Assembly: GCA_030831725.1 (NCBI GenBank)
Contig: JAURKN010000211.1
Location: 1-8,866 of the forward strand
DNA: 8,866 nucleotides
Origin: Ferruginibacter sp.
GTDB lineage: Bacteria; Bacteroidota; Bacteroidia; Chitinophagales; Chitinophagaceae
Direction: 5' to 3'
Numbering within the stretch: position 1 is the stretch's first letter; every line of letters starts with the position of its first letter. Both the position numbers and the translations under genes were made by a program. This document shows positions 5,530-8,866 of this stretch, one piece after another. Under the pieces are notes generated by a model that had not been told where the DNA came from, ran no database searches, and worked only from the letters and a program-made list of their open reading frames with translations.

Positions 5530-7014
5530 ATGGCATTGCATCAAAGTCTTCAACAAAAGCTATTACAAAAGCTGTCTCCCCAACAGATACAGCTCATGAA
5601 GCTATTGCAATTGCCCACCATACAAATAGAAGAGCGAATCAAAGAGGAACTGGAAGAAAACCCCGCGTTGGAATTGTCAGAAGAAGGACATGATGATGAT
5701 TTCGAGTACAAGGATGAATTTTCAAGTGATTCGAATGACGAGCAAGAGCCCGATGGCAGTGTGGAAGAATATGACAATATCGACATTACCGAATATATCA
5801 GGGATTCGGATGATGAACCCGGTGATTACAAATTGAGAGATGACAATTATCCCGATCCGGATGAGGAAAGAATCTCACCTCACAAGGTGGAGGCGAGTTT
5901 CAATGAAATCATGGTTCAGCAATTGGGATTGCTCAAACTGAACGACAGAGAACATCGAATCGCAGAACAACTGATTGGCAGTTTGGATGATGATGGTTAT
6001 TTACGAAGAGAAGTTTCTTCCATCATCGATGATCTTGCCTTCAGGCAAAACCTGGATACCGACGAACGAGAGATCAATAAGATTCTTCTGCTGGTTCAGC
6101 AATTTGATCCGGCGGGCGTTGGTGCAAGAGATTTGAGGGAATGCTTGTTGATTCAACTGAAAAGAAAAACGGATGACGGTGATGATGTGACACTTGCCAT
6201 TAAAGTCATAGAAAAATACTTTGAAGAGTTTACCAAGAAGCATTACGAAAAAATCCAAAAAGGATTGAATATAGATTCTGATCAGCTCCGAACAATCATA
6301 CAGCAAATTGTGAGACTGAATCCCAGACCGGGCATGCTTGTCTCTGAATCTTCCAGCAACGAACTCTACATAGTTCCCGATTTTTTCATCAGCAATCAAT
6401 CGGGCATTTTGGAACTCACGTTGAACGGAAGAAACGCCCCCGACCTCCGAATCAGTGAAGGGTACAAAGAAATGCTCACCGACTACGAAAAAGGCTCCAA
6501 GCAAGACAAACGTCAAAAAGAAGCCGTACTCTTCATCAAACAAAAACTGGATGCCGCAAAATGGTTCATTGATGCCATCAAACAACGGCAACACACTTTG
6601 ATGAGCACCATGGGAGCCATCATGGAACACCAGCGTAAATTTTTTCTTTCCGGTGATGAAACCGATTTGAAGCCCATGATTCTGAAAGACATCGCCGAAA
6701 AAACCGCACTCGATATCTCAACCGTCAGCCGAGTGGCCAACAGCAAATTCGTGCAAACCGAATTCGGAACATACCGACTCAAGTTTTTTTTCAGCGAAAG
6801 CATGCAAACTGAAGGTGGCGATGAAGTGAGCACCAGAGAAGTGAAAAAAATACTATCTGATTTAATCGCAGACGAGAATTCTACAAATCCGCTTAGCGAT
6901 GAAAAGCTTACTGAGCTACTTCAGGAAAAAGGGTATAACATTGCAAGAAGAACCGTGGCGAAATACAGAGAGCAATTGAATATTCCCGTAGCCAGGCTTC
7001 GAAAAAAAATATAG
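5530..7014 (+). CDS. rpoN: RNA polymerase sigma-54 factor RpoN
   Basis: A complete 494-residue sigma-54, the alternative sigma factor that recognises -24/-12 promoters and needs an AAA+ activator to open DNA. Region I is typical: a Gln/Leu-rich start (QSLQQKLLQKLSPQQIQLMKLLQLP, residues about 5-29) and LEENPALE (41-48). Region II (about 50-118) is strongly acidic. The core-binding domain follows, with GSLDDDGYL (150-158) and QFDPAGVGARDLRECLLIQL (191-210). The DNA-binding part has the helix-turn-helix LKDIAEKTALDISTVSRV (385-402), KFFFSES (418-424), and the RpoN box ARRTVAKYR at 472-480, which is canonical. Nothing is missing. It has no visible ribosome binding site. A PAP2-like gene follows 5 bp downstream and is probably co-transcribed. 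No sigma-54 activator or -24/-12 promoter was noticed in this window. Confidence 0.98.
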   Translation: MALHQSLQQKLLQKLSPQQIQLMKLLQLPTIQIEERIKEELEENPALELSEEGHDDDFEYKDEFSSDSNDEQEPDGSVEEYDNIDITEYIRDSDDEPGDYKLRDDNYPDPDEERISPHKVEASFNEIMVQQLGLLKLNDREHRIAEQLIGSLDDDGYLRREVSSIIDDLAFRQNLDTDEREINKILLLVQQFDPAGVGARDLRECLLIQLKRKTDDGDDVTLAIKVIEKYFEEFTKKHYEKIQKGLNIDSDQLRTIIQQIVRLNPRPGMLVSESSSNELYIVPDFFISNQSGILELTLNGRNAPDLRISEGYKEMLTDYEKGSKQDKRQKEAVLFIKQKLDAAKWFIDAIKQRQHTLMSTMGAIMEHQRKFFLSGDETDLKPMILKDIAEKTALDISTVSRVANSKFVQTEFGTYRLKFFFSESMQTEGGDEVSTREVKKILSDLIADENSTNPLSDEKLTELLQEKGYNIARRTVAKYREQLNIPVARLRKKI

Positions 7015-7019
7015 ACTCC

Positions 7020-7688
7020 ATGTCTCAACCTGAAAATTTCAAAACCTCAACCCATACAATCGGCCAGACCATAATCCGATACTTAGCCATTCTCGTTTCT
7101 TATATTCTACATCCTATTTTCATTCCGATTTATGTGGTTGCCTTTTTGCTTTGGCTGCATCCGGATGTTTTTGCAGGATTCTCCGATTCGGCCAAAAATC
7201 AAACCATGTTGATCGTCGTGTTGAACCTGGTTATATTTCCTTTGGTTACTGTTTTGCTTTTGAAATCACTTGGGTTTATTTCGTCTATACATTTACGTGA
7301 AAGGAAGGACCGCATCATACCTTATATCGCCTGTGGCATTTTCTTTTTTTGGGGATATACTGTTTTCAAGGAGCAGAGTCGGTATCCGCTGGAATGGGTG
7401 AGTTTTGTCCTTGGCATTTTCATTGCCGTTTCTGGCGCCTTGATCGCCAATATCTATTTTAAAATCAGCATGCATGGTATGGCTATGGGCGGATGGTTGT
7501 GTTTTATGTTTCTGCTGATGAAAGAAAGTGATGTGTTGATAACGGGTCCATTTGCCTTGGTGCTGCTGCTTTCCGGCGTTGTGGCATCATCCAGATTACT
7601 GCTTCATGCGCACAAATCAATTGATATGTATGCCGGATTATTATGGGGCATGGTGGCACAGATTGCCGCCTATCAATTCGTCATGTAA
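7020..7688 (+). CDS. PAP2-superfamily-like integral membrane protein
   Basis: A 222-residue membrane protein with about six hydrophobic segments (roughly 22-47, 62-82, 98-115, 127-147, 155-167, 173-190), ending with one near 203-220. The C-terminal part carries SRLLLHAHKSID: S191, R192, H198 and D202 fit motif 3 of the PAP2 phosphatases, SRxxxxxHxxxD, exactly. HLRERKDRIIPY (91-102) may stand for motif 1, KxxxxxxRP, and KISMHG (148-153) sits where motif 2, PSGH, is expected, though both deviate. PAP2 members remove phosphate from lipid phosphates such as phosphatidic acid or undecaprenyl pyrophosphate at the membrane. Because two motifs are altered, activity and substrate are open. It follows rpoN by 5 bp, which suggests co-transcription; a functional link to sigma-54 is not evident. 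The start ATG at 7020 directly follows TCC and has no ribosome binding site. Confidence 0.75.
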   Translation: MSQPENFKTSTHTIGQTIIRYLAILVSYILHPIFIPIYVVAFLLWLHPDVFAGFSDSAKNQTMLIVVLNLVIFPLVTVLLLKSLGFISSIHLRERKDRIIPYIACGIFFFWGYTVFKEQSRYPLEWVSFVLGIFIAVSGALIANIYFKISMHGMAMGGWLCFMFLLMKESDVLITGPFALVLLLSGVVASSRLLLHAHKSIDMYAGLLWGMVAQIAAYQFVM

Positions 7689-7751
7689 ATGATTGGAAAA
7701 AGAATTGAATTTCTAAAAAACTTGTGCTGTAATAAGATCAAGTTGTGAAAC

Positions 7752-8726
7752 TTACCAACCCAACACCCAAGCAAAAATCAATGGAGCTACGATGGTCGCA
7801 TCACTTTCCACGATGAATTTTGGTGTGTTCACATCCAACTTTCCCCAAGTGATTTTTTCATTGGGAACGGCACCGGAGTATGAACCATAAGAAGTGGTTG
7901 AGTCGCTGATCTGACAGAAATAACTCCAGAATGGAACGTCGTGCCACTCAAGATCCTGATACATCATCGGAACCACACAAATCGGGAAATCACCAGCTAT
8001 TCCTCCACCAATCTGAAAAAATCCTACCCCTTTTCCAGAAGAATTATTTCTGTACCAATCCGCAAGCCAAACCATATATTCAATACCTGATTTCATGGTA
8101 GATGCTTTCATTTCATTTTTGATGACATAAGAGGCGAAAATATTTCCCATGGTGCTGTCTTCCCAACCCGGACAAACGATAGGAATATTTTTTTCTGCCG
8201 CTGCGAGCATCCAACTGTTTTTGGGATCAATCTCATAGTATTGTTCCAGCACACCACTCAACAACATTTTGTACATGAATTCGTGAGGGAAATAGCGCTC
8301 GCCTTTATCATCGGCGTCTTTCCATAACTGATGGATGTGTTTTTGTAATCTTCTGAACGCCTCTTCTTCAGGGATGCAAGTATCGGTAACGCGATTGTAA
8401 TGGTTTTCCAAGAGGTCCCATTCGTCTTGTGGACTCAAATCGCGGTAGTTGGGCACACGCTTGTAATGGGAGTGAGCGACAAGGTTCATGATATCTTCTT
8501 CCAGATTGGCCCCGGTGCAACTGATGATAGCCACTTTGTCCTGACGGATCATCTCAGCAAAACTCAAACCCAGCTCTGCGGTGCTCATAGCACCTGCGAG
8601 GGTGACCATCATTTTTCCTCCTTCCATCAAATGTAGTTCGTAACCTTTGGCGGCGTCCATGAGAGCAGCAGCGTTGAAATGGCGATAGTGATGTTGGATG
8701 TATTGTGATACCGGTCCTTTTTGCAT
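7752..8726 (-). CDS. Deoxyhypusine synthase-family protein (bacterial, possible homospermidine-type synthase)
   Basis: A 324-residue cytoplasmic enzyme of the deoxyhypusine synthase (DHS) family, which moves an aminobutyl group from spermidine via NAD and a lysine-bound intermediate. NAD-site features are visible: LAGAMSTAELG (43-53), SCTGANLEEDI (69-79) and QIGGGIAG (238-245). ITWGKLDV (292-299) aligns with the eukaryotic segment that holds the catalytic lysine, so K296 should form the intermediate; SESD-like VESDATIVAPL follows (306-316). In eukaryotic DHS an HH pair follows the GGG motif; here the same region is GDFPI, so that histidine appears to be replaced. Bacteria lack eIF5A, the usual acceptor, and some bacterial relatives are reported to make homospermidine from putrescine instead. 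The acceptor here is therefore unknown. The gene converges with the PAP2-like gene across a 63-bp gap and has a -7-like box 16 bp upstream of its ATG. Confidence 0.9.
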   Translation of the reverse strand: MQKGPVSQYIQHHYRHFNAAALMDAAKGYELHLMEGGKMMVTLAGAMSTAELGLSFAEMIRQDKVAIISCTGANLEEDIMNLVAHSHYKRVPNYRDLSPQDEWDLLENHYNRVTDTCIPEEEAFRRLQKHIHQLWKDADDKGERYFPHEFMYKMLLSGVLEQYYEIDPKNSWMLAAAEKNIPIVCPGWEDSTMGNIFASYVIKNEMKASTMKSGIEYMVWLADWYRNNSSGKGVGFFQIGGGIAGDFPICVVPMMYQDLEWHDVPFWSYFCQISDSTTSYGSYSGAVPNEKITWGKLDVNTPKFIVESDATIVAPLIFAWVLGW

Positions 8727-8742
8727 GGTTGAAAGTTTGGCG

Positions 8743-8750
8743 CAAAATTA
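8743..8750 (-). promoter_or_regulatory. -7 promoter element of the deoxyhypusine synthase-family gene
   Basis: On the minus strand this reads TAATTTTG, a full match to TAnnTTTG, and would place the transcript start about 14 nt before the ATG at 8726. I could not find a TTTG at 19-21 bp upstream, so the promoter is supported by only one element. Confidence 0.4.
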
Positions 8751-8787
8751 GTTTTTTCAAGCCATTTTTTAGCATTTTCCTTGTTCA

Positions 8788-8866
8788 TTGGTCTAGAGAC
8801 CAACATGAACAATCTTTCGACCAAAAAAGAAAGTCTCCAGACCAAAAAGAACAAACGCCATACCAA
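8788..8866. repeat. Tandem repeat of 21-bp period with GTCTnnAGAC palindromes, cut by the window end
   Basis: Successive units start at 8792, 8813, 8834 and 8855 (last one partial). All share a core (G)ACCAA at the same phase; the common form is TCTnnAGACCAAaaaGAAcaA. Units 1 and 3 agree at 17 of 21 positions. Units 1 and 3 contain GTCTAGAGAC (8791-8800) and GTCTCCAGAC (8833-8842), both of the form GTCT-nn-AGAC, 42 bp apart; unit 2 holds a degenerate copy at 8812-8821 and unit 4 keeps only ACCAA. Unit 1 also forms a longer perfect palindrome, TTGGTCT-AG-AGACCAA (8788-8803). The array may continue beyond the window. It could be an operator array, a mini-satellite, or the repeated start of a coding sequence. 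Confidence 0.6.
8805..8866 (+). CDS. Possible start of a plus-strand gene running off the window (tentative)
   Basis: From the ATG at 8805 the frame is open to the end of the window and reads MNNLSTKKESLQTKKNKRHT, a lysine-rich, low-complexity stretch with a seven-residue period caused by the 21-bp repeat (LSTK, LQTK). It would diverge from the deoxyhypusine synthase-family gene. Only 20 codons are visible, there is no ribosome binding site, and I found no promoter match. The repeats are also open on the minus strand in another frame, so this may not be a gene at all. Confidence 0.2.
   Translation, partial: MNNLSTKKESLQTKKNKRHT

Noticed and set aside
6001..6630. Long open frame (209 codons) antisense to rpoN
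   Set aside because: It lies wholly within a complete, canonical rpoN gene on the other strand and has no recognisable domain. It is a shadow of rpoN codon usage.
7719..7744. Inverted repeat AACTTG/CAAGTT with a 14-nt loop in the convergent gap, possible terminator
   Set aside because: The stem is only 6 bp, AT-rich, has a long loop and is not followed by a clear T-run on either strand. It may be chance.
8627..8866. Minus-strand frame with a seven-residue repeat (VWRLFFL type) covering the right-edge array
   Set aside because: Most of it overlaps the start and promoter of the deoxyhypusine synthase-family gene in another frame. The periodicity follows from the 21-bp DNA repeat and is not independent evidence of a protein.

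Overview
The window looks like ordinary chromosomal DNA of a Bacteroidota (Bacteroidetes) bacterium. The evidence is a set of typical Bacteroidota gene families, promoters resembling the TTTG/TAnnTTTG consensus of that phylum, almost no Shine-Dalgarno sequences, and moderate-to-low GC. The sequence does not settle the class or order. Twelve protein-coding regions fill most of the window. They are packed tightly, with three convergent gene ends that touch or nearly touch.

Layout from left to right: (1) the 3' end of an M3-family zinc oligoendopeptidase (2-562, +). (2) A probable metal-related group: a minus-strand pair made of a SCO1/SenC-type copper protein and a Fur-family regulator, transcribed away from a MerC-domain membrane protein. 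The roughly 100 bp between the two units holds opposed promoters and a perfect 9-bp inverted repeat that sits exactly on the merC promoter. (3) A secreted SnoaL/NTF2-like protein facing a small two-helix membrane protein. (4) A radical SAM protein with a C-terminal cysteine domain, followed 16 bp later by an AI-2E/PerM-family permease. (5) A small secreted protein of unknown function, diverging from rpoN (sigma-54). rpoN is followed 5 bp later by a PAP2-like membrane protein. (6) A deoxyhypusine-synthase-family enzyme (minus strand). (7) At the right edge, a short array with 21-bp periodicity built around the palindrome GTCTnnAGAC.

Most of this is housekeeping or regulatory content, and I see no phage, IS element, CRISPR array, RNA gene or defence system. 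The signals most worth following are non-coding: the operator-like inverted repeat on the merC promoter beside a Fur-family gene, promoter elements so close to start codons that transcripts should be leaderless or nearly so, and the 21-bp palindrome array cut off by the window end. The main protein-level puzzle is the deoxyhypusine-synthase homologue. It keeps the catalytic lysine position, but eIF5A, the usual substrate, is absent from bacteria.
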